Shown: positions 17,761-25,838 of the stretch, piece after piece | Layout of the letters: each line of letters opens with the position of its first letter | Position numbering within the stretch: the stretch's first letter is position 1 | NCBI GenBank assembly: GCA_030447275.1 | Contig: JAUJPF010000042.1 | Span: 1 to 34,823 of the forward strand | Direction of reading: 5' to 3' | From: Solirubrobacteraceae bacterium | Lineage (GTDB): Bacteria; Actinomycetota; Thermoleophilia; Solirubrobacterales; Solirubrobacteraceae | Length of the DNA: 34,823 nucleotides | Position numbers and translations under genes: made by a program | The notes under the pieces: generated by a model | The model's database searches: none | The model's input: only the letters and a program-made list of their open reading frames with translations | Told to the model about the DNA's origin: nothing

Positions 17761-19812
17761 TCAGGCGATGCGCTTGTCGGCGTACATCTCGGCGTCGGCC
17801 GCGGCGATGATCTCCTCCGCGTCCGCGCTGCCGTCGAACATCACGAATCCGATGCTCGCCGTCACCCTCACGCGCTCGCCGGTGAACCGCTGCGAGTGGC
17901 GGATGATCGCGTTCTTCAGCGTCGCGACGACGGTCTCGGCCTGCTCGGCCGAGGCTTGCGGCAGGACGATCGCGAACTCGTCGCCGCCGAGTCGCCCGAG
18001 GATGTCGGTCTTGCGCAGTCGCTCCCTGAGTCCGCGGGCGATCCCGCAGAGCAGCTCGTCGCCGGCCTTGTGGCCGAACGTGTCGTTGACCGCTTTGAAA
18101 CCGTCGAGGTCGAGTAGGAGCACCGCACCGCTGCGCCGATAGCGACGGGCGCCGGAGACCTGGCGGTCGAGCTCCTCTTCGAAGCCTCGCCGGTTGTAGA
18201 CGCCGGTGAGATGATCGCGGCGCGCCATCTCCTCCAGGCGATCTTCGCCCTGCTTGCGCTCGGTGATGTCCTGGATCTGGGAGATGAAGTACATCGGTTG
18301 GCGGGCGGAATCGCGGACCAGCGACACGTTGAGCTGCACCCAGACGATCCGTCCGTCGGCGTGCAGGTAGCGCTTGTCGATCTGATAGGTCGCGACCTCA
18401 TCGGCGATCGTCCGACGCACGAACTCTTCGTGGGAGCCGAGATCGTGCGGGTGGGTGATGTCCTGGAAGCGCAAATCCATGAGCTGAGCCTGCGAGTAGC
18501 CGACGATCTCGCACAGCGAGTCGTTGACCTTCATCCAGCGGCCTTCGAGAGAGACGAGCGCCATCCCGATCGGCGCCTCTTCGAAGGAGCGGCGGAACCG
18601 CTCTTCGGCATCACGCAGCGCGTGCTCGTCAGCCACACGGCGCGTGATGTCGTGGACGGTGGCCGACATCAGCACCGGCCTGCCGCCGGAGCCGTGGATC
18701 ACGCGGCGGCGCCCGTGAACCCAGCGGACGTCTCCGTCGGGACGCACGAGGCGATAGTCGCTCTCGCTCACGCCGACCTCGAGCGTCTGCCGGATGCTCT
18801 GCGCCCACTGCGCGCGATCCGCCTCGTGCACGAGCGCCGAGAACCCATCGAGGGTCGTCGGATGCTCCCCTCGAGCGAAACCGGCCATCCGGCAGAGCTG
18901 GTGCGACCACGTGACCTGGTCGGTGGCCAGATCGCACTCCCACGAACCCACCTCTCCGATCGCCTGCGCGTCGGCCAGTCGCCGCTCGCTGGCGGCCAGG
19001 GCCTCGTCGGCGGCCTTGCGCGCGGTGATGTCGAGGACCTGGGCGATGAAGCAGCGCGCGGCGCCCTGTGCGTCGAGCAGGAGCGATACCGACAACGAGA
19101 CCCAGACCACCTGACCGTCGGCGTGCAGATAGCGCGTCTCGGTCTCATGGACGGCCGACTCCCCGTCGCGAAGGCGCCGGACCCCCTCCAAGGTGTCTTC
19201 GATGTCGTCGGGGTGGGTCAACTCGTCGAAGCGCATCCCCACCAGCTGATCCTCGCTGCGGCCCAGCAACGCGCAGAGCGCCGGGTTGACCTGCGACCAG
19301 CGGGGGTCGTCGAGAGTCGCCAGGCACATGCCGACGGACGCATGCGTGAACGCGCCGCGGAACATCGCGTCGGCCTCGCGCAACGCCAGCTCGTGCGCCC
19401 GGCGCTCGCTGATGTCGCGCAGGAACGCGTTGAACGTCGGCTCCTCGCGGCTTCCGACCGCGGCGATCGTCAGCTCGACGGGGACCGAGCGCCCGTCCCT
19501 GGCGACGCCCTCGACCTCGACCGGCCGATTCAGGATGCGCGTTTCACCCGTCTGCAGGTACCGGGCCATGCCACGCTCGTGATCGCGGCGCAACTCCGGC
19601 GGGACGATCAACTCCGCGACCGTGCAGCCGAGCGCCTCTTCACGCGACCAGCCGAACATCTGCACGGCCTGCAGGTTCCACTCGGTGATCCGCCCACCGC
19701 GATCCATCGAGACGAACGCGTCGGGCGCGTGGTCCAGCACCGCCTGCAACTGCGCCGCCCTGAACCCACGGGGATCTCCGAGCTCGTCGCTCACTGGTCC
19801 ACCCTCACCCAT
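17761..19812 (-). CDS. Diguanylate cyclase with four PAS domains
   Basis: 683 residues from ATG 19812; a GTG at 19794 preceded by GAGGG is an alternative start. Four successive PAS/PAC modules occupy roughly residues 17-130, 140-270, 275-390 and 395-515; typical blocks are MDRGGRITEWNLQAVQMFGW and the repeated DITxRK-type PAC ends (FLRDISERRA, QVLDITARKA, TVHDITRRVA, QIQDITERKQ). The GGDEF domain follows: RRDHLTGVYNRRGFEEELDR, LLDLDGFKAVNDTFGHKAGD and GRLGGDEFAIVLP. The active-site motif is intact and an RxxD inhibitory site (RKTD) lies five residues before it, so it should make c-di-GMP with product inhibition. No membrane segment is seen, so sensing is cytoplasmic. It lies 21 bp from the convergent PLP gene and is divergent from sigma fragment A. 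It opposes the HD-GYP protein functionally. Confidence 0.9.
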   Translation of the reverse strand: MGEGGPVSDELGDPRGFRAAQLQAVLDHAPDAFVSMDRGGRITEWNLQAVQMFGWSREEALGCTVAELIVPPELRRDHERGMARYLQTGETRILNRPVEVEGVARDGRSVPVELTIAAVGSREEPTFNAFLRDISERRAHELALREADAMFRGAFTHASVGMCLATLDDPRWSQVNPALCALLGRSEDQLVGMRFDELTHPDDIEDTLEGVRRLRDGESAVHETETRYLHADGQVVWVSLSVSLLLDAQGAARCFIAQVLDITARKAADEALAASERRLADAQAIGEVGSWECDLATDQVTWSHQLCRMAGFARGEHPTTLDGFSALVHEADRAQWAQSIRQTLEVGVSESDYRLVRPDGDVRWVHGRRRVIHGSGGRPVLMSATVHDITRRVADEHALRDAEERFRRSFEEAPIGMALVSLEGRWMKVNDSLCEIVGYSQAQLMDLRFQDITHPHDLGSHEEFVRRTIADEVATYQIDKRYLHADGRIVWVQLNVSLVRDSARQPMYFISQIQDITERKQGEDRLEEMARRDHLTGVYNRRGFEEELDRQVSGARRYRRSGAVLLLDLDGFKAVNDTFGHKAGDELLCGIARGLRERLRKTDILGRLGGDEFAIVLPQASAEQAETVVATLKNAIIRHSQRFTGERVRVTASIGFVMFDGSADAEEIIAAADAEMYADKRIA

Positions 19813-19975
19813 CCAATCCCCTGCACGGATCGTCGAAAGCCGCTCTTTGCGGACAAAGACGTCGCGACCGGGGCGAGCGCCGTTGGGTTTGCCCTATACG
19901 GAACGGTAGCCGATCGCGGCAGCGTCGGCTTGGTTGACCCGTTCTCGGCAGACGCACACCGGAAGGAGCGGTTTC
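19813..19975. promoter_or_regulatory. Divergent intergenic gap between the PAS-GGDEF gene and sigma fragment A
   Basis: 163 bp separate the two divergent starts. A GGAAGGAG Shine-Dalgarno (19961-19968) sits seven bases before the TTG at 19976, showing that the sigma gene's 5' end is still in its original setting. I could not assign -35/-10 boxes with confidence. Confidence 0.35.
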
Positions 19976-20218
19976 TTGGCGGCAGGGAGGTTCGGGCGAC
20001 GGCTGACGACCACGCTGGGCACCGACCCGGAGGACCGGATCGCGGCGCTCGTCGACGCCCACGGCGCAGCCCTCCTGCGCGTCGCGCGCCATCACTCCCT
20101 GTGCGTCGACGACGCCAACGACGCCTACCAGCGCGCGCTCGAGATCTACCTCCGCCGCCTCGACACCGTCGATCCCGCCACCGAGGGCGCCTGGATGAAG
20201 GTCGTCACGCACCGCTAG
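19976..20218 (+). pseudogene. N-terminal fragment of a sigma-70 family protein (fragment A)
   Basis: Starts at a TTG with a strong GGAAGGAG ribosome binding site. It reads RFGRRLTTTLGTDPEDRIAA, LVDAHGAALLRVARHHSLCV and DDANDAYQRALEIYLRRLDT, the sigma region 2 of the large Thermoleophilia sigma-70 proteins. The homology stops at AWMKVV (20205); three unrelated codons and TAG follow. Intact homologues continue with R-H-E-A-(L/M)-A-V-R-R, exactly what begins fragment B at 29686. If translated, an 80-residue protein without regions 3 and 4 would result, unlikely to act as a sigma factor. Confidence 0.7.
20200..20205 (+). repeat. Left copy of GGTCGT bounding the island
   Basis: GGTCGT closes fragment A here and opens fragment B at 29685-29690. 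Keeping one copy and removing everything between gives AAG GTC GTG CGC CAC GAG, in frame K-V-V-R-H-E. It may be a target-site duplication or a recombination core. Confidence 0.45.
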
Positions 20219-20265
20219 TTCGGCACACGGCGCATGTCACACCGCAGCGGGACCAGGAACGAGCG

Positions 20266-20525
20266 TTATTGCTTTCGAGGCGGCGCCTTCAAGCTGATCG
20301 TGCGCGTCGTCTCCGCGCCGTTGCCCTTTCGGGGATCAGCCGCAGAACGACCTGGAGCTTCCCAGCCTTCCGCAGCGCGGCGCGGCCCTTGGCCGTGAGC
20401 TTGACCCTAATGGTCCGCCGGCTGGCAGTGACGCCGTAGCGCCCGAACGCGACCTTCCGGCTTCCCCGTCTGGTAGTCACCTCGAACCGGCCGGCGCAGC
20501 GCCAAGGCCTTTCAGGTCACGGCAA
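20266..20525 (-). pseudogene. C-terminal remnant of a secreted Ig-like / repeat protein
   Basis: The frame reads VTTRRGSRKVAFGRYGVTAS then RRTIRVKLTAKGRAALRKAG and LQVVLRLIP, a pattern I know from C-terminal beta-sandwich repeats of Thermoleophilia exported proteins. A one-base shift near 20325 leads to a natural-looking end, ETTRTISLKAPPRKQ, with TAA at 20266. The N-terminal part is missing; just upstream another short stretch (RVVTRKGTFNVAVT, stop near 20517) appears to be the end of a related protein. It has no start or RBS. Confidence 0.45.
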
Positions 20526-20539
20526 CGTTGAAGGTGCCC

Positions 20540-20690
20540 TTCCGGGTGACCACGCGTCGAGAACCTCTCCTGTCGCGAGCAGGCGCTCGAGGTCGACCTC
20601 GAAGCCGCCGGCGTCAAGGACGCGGTCGGTCATCGGCGCCCAGCGGCCTCCCGCGGCCGCCTCGATCGCCTCCCGCCCGAGCGTGGTTCA
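20540..20690 (-). pseudogene. Unidentified coding remnant
   Basis: One minus-strand frame reads REAIEAAAGGRWAPMTDRVL followed by DAGGFEVDLERLLATGEVLD, with protein-like composition, but it has no start and is followed by non-coding-like sequence. I do not recognise the family. It sits between the Ig-like and glycerate kinase remnants. Confidence 0.25.
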
Positions 20691-20726
20691 GGCGGAGACC
20701 GCCGGCTTCCGCGTCGACGATGCCGC

Positions 20727-21119
20727 CTAAAGACGAGGAGGCGAACGACGCGCCTGGAGGGTGCGCCGCGGGTCGCGCTGCTCCGGGTCGAGTTCGCCGA
20801 GGGCAATCGCCTCGGCCGCCTCGACGAGCCGGTGCCCGTCGCCGAGGTCGCCGAGGTCGCCGAGCCGACCTTGGACAGTACGGCCGAGTGGGTTCCGCGC
20901 CTCGACGGGCACCGCCGTTGCGAGCCCGACCGCCACGAGCGCGTCGAGGGGGCCCTCGCCACCGTCGCCCAGCGGGCAATGCTCGGCGACCATGCCGGCG
21001 TCGCGCACACCGTCGGCGAGCGCCCGCGCGGCGTCGATCGCGGTGAGCGAGCCGCGGAACTTGTCCGGTGCGCAGACGACGTGACCGCCGGTGGCCGGCT
21101 TTCCGGTCTTGGTCGGCAC
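20727..21119 (-). pseudogene. N-terminal fragment of a glycerate kinase
   Basis: From a GTG at 21119: HVVCAPDKFRGSLTAIDAAR, MVAEHCPLGDGGEGPLDALV, then VPVEARNPLGRTVQGRLGDL and LVEAAEAIALGELDPEQRDP. This is the GlxK/GarK-type glycerate 2-kinase N-terminus (APDKFKGSL and PxxDGGEG signatures). The homology stops near 20770, about 120 residues into a ~370-residue family, and the frame runs out at 20727. A direct GDLGDLGD duplication is visible (near 20860). The catalytic C-terminal half is absent, so it is not functional. Confidence 0.65.
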
Positions 21120-21397
21120 GTTGTGCGCGCGGGGACCGTGGCGCGCCCGCTCACCAAGGAAAAAGCGATCCGCCAGGCGCACCGAGAAACGCTACGTCCC
21201 GCGTGGCTCTGTGCGGCGCGCAAGACGGGCGGTTCCCGCCCGTTCGGGCGACGGCCGTCGTTGCGCTGGTGCGCGACGGAGCGTCCGCTGCGAGAATCCG
21301 GTTCATCACTCGTGTGCCCTTCACGCTCCGGTCGCCGGTCGTACGGAAGCCCCGCGATCAGGGCTCGCAGGACCGCGGACCGAACGAGGAGCGGACC

Positions 21398-22381
21398 GTG
21401 TCACCGAAGTCGCCGCCGCGCAGGACGAAGGCCAGCTCGGAGCAGGGCCTCGACGACGCGCCGCGGGCCGTCAAAGTTGCATTGGCGGTCGCAGGCGGAC
21501 TAGTGAGCGGAGCGGCTTGGGTGGCGCTGGTCGGGGCAGGCGTCTTCCTCGTGCGGATGTCGGAGCTCGGCGTGGCGTCGTTCGCGTCGGTAGCGATGAT
21601 CCCCAACGAGCATCGGCTGCTGGTCGGCGCTCGCTTCGCTCTTCCACCGCTCCTGCTGGCGCTCGTGTTCTTCGTGCTGGTGCTCACCGATCGGTCGCGG
21701 CAGGTGCGTAAGCGGCGCCACAACGAACCGGGCCACCTCCCGCGAGCGGTGCTCGTCCTCGGATCGGCGCTCGCCGTCCTCGCCGTCGTCACCGTTCTGC
21801 GAAGCAAGACGGTGCCCGACAACGTGCAGGGCGTTCTCGTGGTGCTGATCGGGCTCCTCACCCTGCTGACGGCGTTCGCGATCCGAGAGGCTGACGGGTA
21901 CTTCGCCGCCGCGGCGGTCTGGTTCGCCGCGGTCGGGCTCTCCGTCGGGATCTTCGCCTACGCCTACGAGCGGTTTCGCCCGACCCGTCTCGACCTCGCC
22001 GCGGTGCTGCGGACGGACGGGTCGGTCGTGTCCGGCTACTACCTGTCTACCAGCGCGAAGGGGGTGCTGCTCATCGAGGCGGTACGTCCGCTGCGACCGT
22101 CGGACCTTTCCCCTCGCCGCACGAAGGCGCGCCTCGGGTCAGAGCTAGGTCGCTGCACGAATACCGAGGCGGTCAGCGCACTCGCCGACGGCCGAGACTG
22201 CTACTTCAACGAGCTGGTGACGGTACCCGACGCACAAGTCGCCAAGCTGGTGCTCGGGCCCCGGTCGGTCCGGGTCGACGCCAGCGGTTACGACGCCGCG
22301 CGCAAGCTCGCCTACCGGGCGCGGCAGCGGACTCGAGAGCTGCCGGCCCCGAAGCCGACCGCAACGCCCACCGCCCGCTGA
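21398..22381 (+). CDS. Five-helix membrane protein with cytoplasmic or extracellular C-terminal domain, unknown function
   Basis: GTG at 21398 with GAGGAG nine bases upstream gives 327 residues. After a basic 28-residue N-terminus, hydrophobic helices are seen at about 28-55, 75-98, 115-133, 140-158 and 165-187 (for example LLLALVFFVLVLTDR and GYFAAAAVWFAAVGLSVGIF). A soluble ~140-residue domain follows: DLAAVLRTDGSVVSGYYLST, then two Cys (CTNTEA and GRDCYF) and a Pro/Thr-rich tail. I do not recognise the family. It lies inside the island, converges with the deoxynucleoside kinase (10-bp gap) and has an intact frame, so it may belong to the island's cargo. Confidence 0.6.
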   Translation: MSPKSPPRRTKASSEQGLDDAPRAVKVALAVAGGLVSGAAWVALVGAGVFLVRMSELGVASFASVAMIPNEHRLLVGARFALPPLLLALVFFVLVLTDRSRQVRKRRHNEPGHLPRAVLVLGSALAVLAVVTVLRSKTVPDNVQGVLVVLIGLLTLLTAFAIREADGYFAAAAVWFAAVGLSVGIFAYAYERFRPTRLDLAAVLRTDGSVVSGYYLSTSAKGVLLIEAVRPLRPSDLSPRRTKARLGSELGRCTNTEAVSALADGRDCYFNELVTVPDAQVAKLVLGPRSVRVDASGYDAARKLAYRARQRTRELPAPKPTATPTAR

Positions 22382-22391
22382 ACCGACCCGG

Positions 22392-22997
22392 TCAGGGAGT
22401 CTCTGCCGCTCGGTCAGTCGTGGCCGGCTCTGCTGGCAACCGGGCGAGCAGCAGGTCGACGACCTCCTCCCGGGTCACGTCTGGGTCGAGTTCGACCCGC
22501 TCGACGGCCGGGCCCAGCGCCTCCCGGTGCCGGGCGTACAAGGCATGCATCCGCTCAAGCCGCTCGAGCGTCATTTTCGCCTCGAAGTCGCGGCCGCGCC
22601 GCCGGACGCGCTCCAGGCAGGCCCTTGGCGGCAGGTCGAGCCACAGGACGAGATCCGGCAGCCGGTGATGTCCGTCGTAGAGCCGGTCGAACACCGTCTC
22701 GAACGCGGTGAGGTCCTCTCCGCGGAGCATGTCGTAGGCGAACAGCAGGTCCTTGCCGGGCGAGAAGTCGGACACGACGGTCTCGTCGCGAGGCACTCGC
22801 CGCCAGCCTGCGAAGTGGACCACCAGGAACGCCAGCTCGACTTGAAGGTCGTGGCGGTCCGCGTCGTCGTAAACGGCGTCGAGGAACGGGTGCTTGTCGG
22901 TCGACTCAATCAGCGGCCGGGCGCCGAGCCGGTCGGCCAGCAGCCTGGCGCTGGTCGTCTTGCCGGCGCCGGGTAGACCTTCGAGGGCGACGATCAT
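22392..22997 (-). CDS. Deoxynucleoside kinase-like P-loop protein
   Basis: 201 residues from ATG 22997. The P-loop is at the N-terminus (VALEGLPGAGKTTSARLLAD), followed by STDKHPFLDAVYDDADRHDL and VELAFLVVHFAGWRR, resembling the NPFL-x(n)-Q-x-x-F region of the dCK/dGK family. Next come VVSDFSPGKDLLFAYDML, DLVLWLDLPPRACLERVRRR and a Glu-Arg lid. Family members phosphorylate deoxynucleosides to dNMPs (some related proteins use dNMPs). The usual Asp-Arg-Ser motif appears as SDFS, so specificity is uncertain. It is the last gene of the minus-strand cluster, 33 bp after the membrane-anchored deaminase-fold gene. A role in supplying or salvaging a deoxynucleotide for the cluster is inferred. Confidence 0.75.
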   Translation of the reverse strand: MIVALEGLPGAGKTTSARLLADRLGARPLIESTDKHPFLDAVYDDADRHDLQVELAFLVVHFAGWRRVPRDETVVSDFSPGKDLLFAYDMLRGEDLTAFETVFDRLYDGHHRLPDLVLWLDLPPRACLERVRRRGRDFEAKMTLERLERMHALYARHREALGPAVERVELDPDVTREEVVDLLLARLPAEPATTDRAAETP

Positions 22998-23014
22998 CGG
23001 TCCGTGAGCATCGC

Positions 23015-23031
23015 AGCCGCCTCGGGCGGCT
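23015..23031. terminator. Small hairpin between the last two cluster genes
   Basis: AGCCGCC (23015-23021) pairs with GGCGGCT (23025-23031) around a TCG loop and ends in the stop codon of the deaminase-fold gene. It could attenuate or process the transcript before the kinase gene; there is no T tract. Confidence 0.3.
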
Positions 23032-23963
23032 CACTCGAGCGCCGCGATCCTGGCGCGCAGCCGGCGGATCTCGGCCTGTGCCGCTCGGTCGCGGTCGTCG
23101 ATGCGCTCGCGCAGCTCGGTCACGTCATCACGGCTAGCGAGCCGCTCGGTCCGGGCCTGCACGTAAAGCGCTAGGAACCCGAGCGAGGTCAGGAAGACGC
23201 CGATGATCCCGACCACCCCGTAGCGCTGGAGCCGGCGGACGTCGTCGCGAAGCGGCTTGACCGACGACTTGGGGCGCTTGGCGCGCAGGTAGCCGTAGAT
23301 CGGCTCGCGCCACTCCGGGTCGCCGTCCTTGAACAGCTTGACGTCCTCGAGGTGCCTGGGCGCGGGCTTGTGGCCGATGACGTTGCCGAGCTCCTCGACG
23401 TCGTCGATTTCGTCGCGCCACTGAAGCGCCTTGCCCGGCCGCAGCGGCGGGGCGGTCTTGACGAAGTCGATCTTGGCGAACTCCTGCCCGAGCCGAATGT
23501 AGATTGGGTCGTTGGAGATGTTGTGCAGCGGGCAGCTCAACGCGCCTTGGAATCCGGGGTCGACTTGCGGGCCGGTGCCGAGCAGCAGGCCCTCGTAGAT
23601 GAAGTCGATGGCGAGGTCGAAGCGCCCGACGATGTAGTGCGGCAGGCGCAGCACCTGCTCCATGGAGACGAACGCGATCGAGTTCGGCGGGATCTCAAGC
23701 CACGGGTCCTCCTCGGACAGCAGGTGGTCGGAGCCCTCCACCATGCACCTGCGCCCGAGCGTGAGCTCGTACGCGGCCGGTTTGAGCAGGCGGTCCTCGA
23801 ACCGCAGGATCATCCCGCCAACGAGGTGCTGATAGGCGACGATGTACTCGCTGGTCAGCATCCCCTGGACGTCGGGCAGCGGGTCGTCCCAGTAGGCGCG
23901 CGTCAGCGGCGCGTCGTCGGCCCAGAACTCCTGTCGCCAGTACTCGAGCCGGGCTCGCTCCAT
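23031..23963 (-). CDS. Membrane-anchored dCTP deaminase/dUTPase-fold protein, catalytically diverged
   Basis: 310 residues from ATG 23963. Residues ~30-170 form a dCTP-deaminase/dUTPase-type trimeric fold: RLLKPAAYELTLG, IPPNSIAFVSMEQVLRLPHY, GPQVDPGFQGALSCPLHN and FAKIDFVKT. The QVDPGFQG block (Asp135) is the nucleotide-binding motif 3 of the fold. The deaminase catalytic Glu, normally in a hydrophobic-Glu-aromatic-x-Asn context, is replaced (CPLHN, residues 144-148), and the Ser/Arg of the GRSSLAR loop are absent (GRFDLA). A single transmembrane helix (VVGIIGVFLTSLGFLALYVQ, ~250-269) and a charged coiled coil (~275-310) follow. It probably senses or binds a nucleotide at the membrane rather than deaminating it. 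It starts 47 bp after the patatin gene and has a paralogue at 25185-25838. Confidence 0.75.
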   Translation of the reverse strand: MERARLEYWRQEFWADDAPLTRAYWDDPLPDVQGMLTSEYIVAYQHLVGGMILRFEDRLLKPAAYELTLGRRCMVEGSDHLLSEEDPWLEIPPNSIAFVSMEQVLRLPHYIVGRFDLAIDFIYEGLLLGTGPQVDPGFQGALSCPLHNISNDPIYIRLGQEFAKIDFVKTAPPLRPGKALQWRDEIDDVEELGNVIGHKPAPRHLEDVKLFKDGDPEWREPIYGYLRAKRPKSSVKPLRDDVRRLQRYGVVGIIGVFLTSLGFLALYVQARTERLASRDDVTELRERIDDRDRAAQAEIRRLRARIAALE

Positions 23964-24010
23964 CGAAGGATCCTATGCCGCCGGCCAAACGATGCCGCCG
24001 GCGGGCGGGG

Positions 24011-25117
24011 TCAGGGCCGAAGGGCGGTCAGCACCTCACGGGCGCGGTCGAGCTTCTGGCCGAGTTTCGGCAGCGCGTCGTCGACGGCCTGCTCGAGCCG
24101 GTCAAGCTCGCTCGATTCGGCCTCGTCGAGTCGCCCGACGCCCACCGGGAGGTCCACCTGAAGGCGGACGACCTCAACGCGTCGCAGCGGCATGGTCACG
24201 AGCATCCGCTCGGTCGGGATCTGTCCGATGACGTCACCGACTAGTGCGCCGTAGCGGGCGCGACCCGACCGGGTCCGCAGGCTGCGCGAGCCAGACGGCG
24301 GCTTCGGTAGTCCGGTGCCGATGGACACCACGAAGCCGACCGGCCCGTGGTCGGTCGCCGAGTCGCGGATCTGGTCGATCGCCGTCTGCGTCGGGTTGTT
24401 CGCCCAAAGTCCGCCGTCCAGGTAATAGTCGCCGGCGAGCTTCACGGGAGGCAGGTAGGACGGGGCGGCCGCGCTGGCCATGAGGACCTCGGCCAGCGGC
24501 AGCCCGGCGACCGCGTCGCGCTCGTCGTCGTCGTCGTGGCGGTTGTCGAGGACGCGACCCGCGCGGGCCTGCTCCGCGGTGACCGGGACGATGAGGCGCT
24601 TGGGCGCGTCACCGAAGCGTCGGTCGCCAACCACCCCCTTGATGGCCTCTCTCAGCGTGTCATCGCGGTAGCGACTGCCGGTCCGCATGAGCCGCCGGTG
24701 TCGTCTGATCCAACCGTCGGCGAAGACGTCTTCTCCGAGCTGCCGGTACAGCTTGGCGATCTCCTCGCCGTTCTTCGGCTGGTCCGTGCCGAGCGCGGCC
24801 GCGACGACGAGCGCTCCGGTGGACGTGCCGGCACCGACCGAGAAGTAGTGCCCGAGCGGGTTGGGAAGCCTCTTCTCGACTTCCTGGAGCAACCTGGCGG
24901 CGACCAGACCACGCATGCCGCCGCCGTCGACGGACAACAGCGGCCAGATCCGGCTGCGGCGCACCGGGAACCGGCCCAGGATCATCGGGAGCTTGGCTGT
25001 CTCCTGATCGATGCGGTCCCGCTCGGCCATCAGCTTCCGGAATGCGTCGAGGACGTCCCTCTCCCGCGGCGCGGGGACCTCGATCTCGATCAGATCTTCT
25101 TCGTCGTCGTCGCTCAT
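24011..25117 (-). CDS. Patatin-like phospholipase
   Basis: 368 residues from ATG 25117 (MSDDDEEDLIEIEVP). The patatin hallmarks are complete: oxyanion hole DGGGMRG (64-70), nucleophile elbow GTSTG with Ser99, and the catalytic Asp in DGGLWANNP (Asp234). ASAAAPSYLPPVKLAGDYYL precedes it. An acidic N-terminus and a helical C-terminal region flank the domain. No signal peptide or membrane helix is visible. The layout resembles the short patatins used as membrane-degrading effectors in bacterial immunity (for example CapV in CBASS), but no cyclase or sensor of that class is present here. It lies between the two deaminase-fold genes in one transcription unit (67-bp gap before, 47-bp after). An effector role is inferred from this context. 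Confidence 0.85.
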   Translation of the reverse strand: MSDDDEEDLIEIEVPAPRERDVLDAFRKLMAERDRIDQETAKLPMILGRFPVRRSRIWPLLSVDGGGMRGLVAARLLQEVEKRLPNPLGHYFSVGAGTSTGALVVAAALGTDQPKNGEEIAKLYRQLGEDVFADGWIRRHRRLMRTGSRYRDDTLREAIKGVVGDRRFGDAPKRLIVPVTAEQARAGRVLDNRHDDDDERDAVAGLPLAEVLMASAAAPSYLPPVKLAGDYYLDGGLWANNPTQTAIDQIRDSATDHGPVGFVVSIGTGLPKPPSGSRSLRTRSGRARYGALVGDVIGQIPTERMLVTMPLRRVEVVRLQVDLPVGVGRLDEAESSELDRLEQAVDDALPKLGQKLDRAREVLTALRP

Positions 25118-25184
25118 GCGGCCCGTTGTGCCCGCTTCATCAGCGGTTGCGTCGCCCGGTTGGGCGAGCGCGCGACGGGGCGCG

Positions 25185-25838
25185 TCACCGCTCTGGTGCG
25201 GGGAGCGGGTGTCGCCAGCGTCGGGCCGGGTCGAACCGGGGCGCTCGCCAGTCGGCCGGGTCAACACGGTCCGGGTCGTCGAATCGGCGCGCCGTCTCGA
25301 CATCGGCGAGGACATCGGCGGCGTCCTGGCCGGTGGTGCTGACGAAGTCGATCCGGCCAAAGCGCTCGCCCACGGTCAGGGTGATCGCCTCGCCGGTGAG
25401 GTTGTGCACCGGGCAGCACAGGTACCCCTGGAAGCCAGGATCGACCTGCGGACCGGCTCCCATCAGCAGCCCACGATGCACCAGGTGGACGCTGAGGCCG
25501 ATCCGGGCGACCAGGTAGAGCGGCAGGACGATCGCCTCGGCGGGGACGAGCTTCGCCCACCCGCCCGACCCCACCACGACCGGCGCCCCATGCTCGTACT
25601 CGCGGAGCTCCCCGTCGACCTCCGCGTGGGTCCCGAGCGTCAGGCCGTATGAGGCCGGCTTGAGGTTGCGGTCGTCGTAGGGGCGGATCATCCCGAACGC
25701 GGCGCACAAGAGCCGGATGCGGTCGCCGCCCAGCACCCCGCCGGGCTGGCCGCGGGTCGGGTCGCTGTAGTAAGAGCGCGGCAGGTCGAGGTCGGCCGGC
25801 TCGGCCCACCAATCCGCGCCGCCGGATGACGCCGTCAC
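25185..25838 (-). CDS. dCTP deaminase/dUTPase-fold protein, catalytically diverged (soluble paralogue)
   Basis: 217 residues from a GTG at 25838 that overlaps the stop of the PurZ-like gene (GTGA), implying translational coupling. The fold shows NLKPASYGLTLGTHAEVDGE, VPAEAIVLPLYLVARIGLSV, GPQVDPGFQGYLCCPVHNL and GRIDFVSTTG. As in the membrane-anchored paralogue, motif QVDPGFQG (Asp133) is kept while the catalytic Glu position reads CCPVHN (141-146). There is no membrane helix; a Pro/Arg-rich tail ends at 25185. The shared, unusual C-P-x-H-N block suggests a distinct non-deaminating subfamily that binds a nucleotide or a derivative. It could sense the product of the upstream enzyme. Deaminase activity cannot be excluded without structure. 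Confidence 0.72.
   Translation of the reverse strand: MTASSGGADWWAEPADLDLPRSYYSDPTRGQPGGVLGGDRIRLLCAAFGMIRPYDDRNLKPASYGLTLGTHAEVDGELREYEHGAPVVVGSGGWAKLVPAEAIVLPLYLVARIGLSVHLVHRGLLMGAGPQVDPGFQGYLCCPVHNLTGEAITLTVGERFGRIDFVSTTGQDAADVLADVETARRFDDPDRVDPADWRAPRFDPARRWRHPLPAPER

Noticed and set aside
24011..25360. Patatin start at 25360
   Set aside because: The extra 80 residues are antisense-like Arg/Thr/Pro sequence overlapping the deaminase-fold gene; the ATG at 25117 starts an acidic, protein-like N-terminus.
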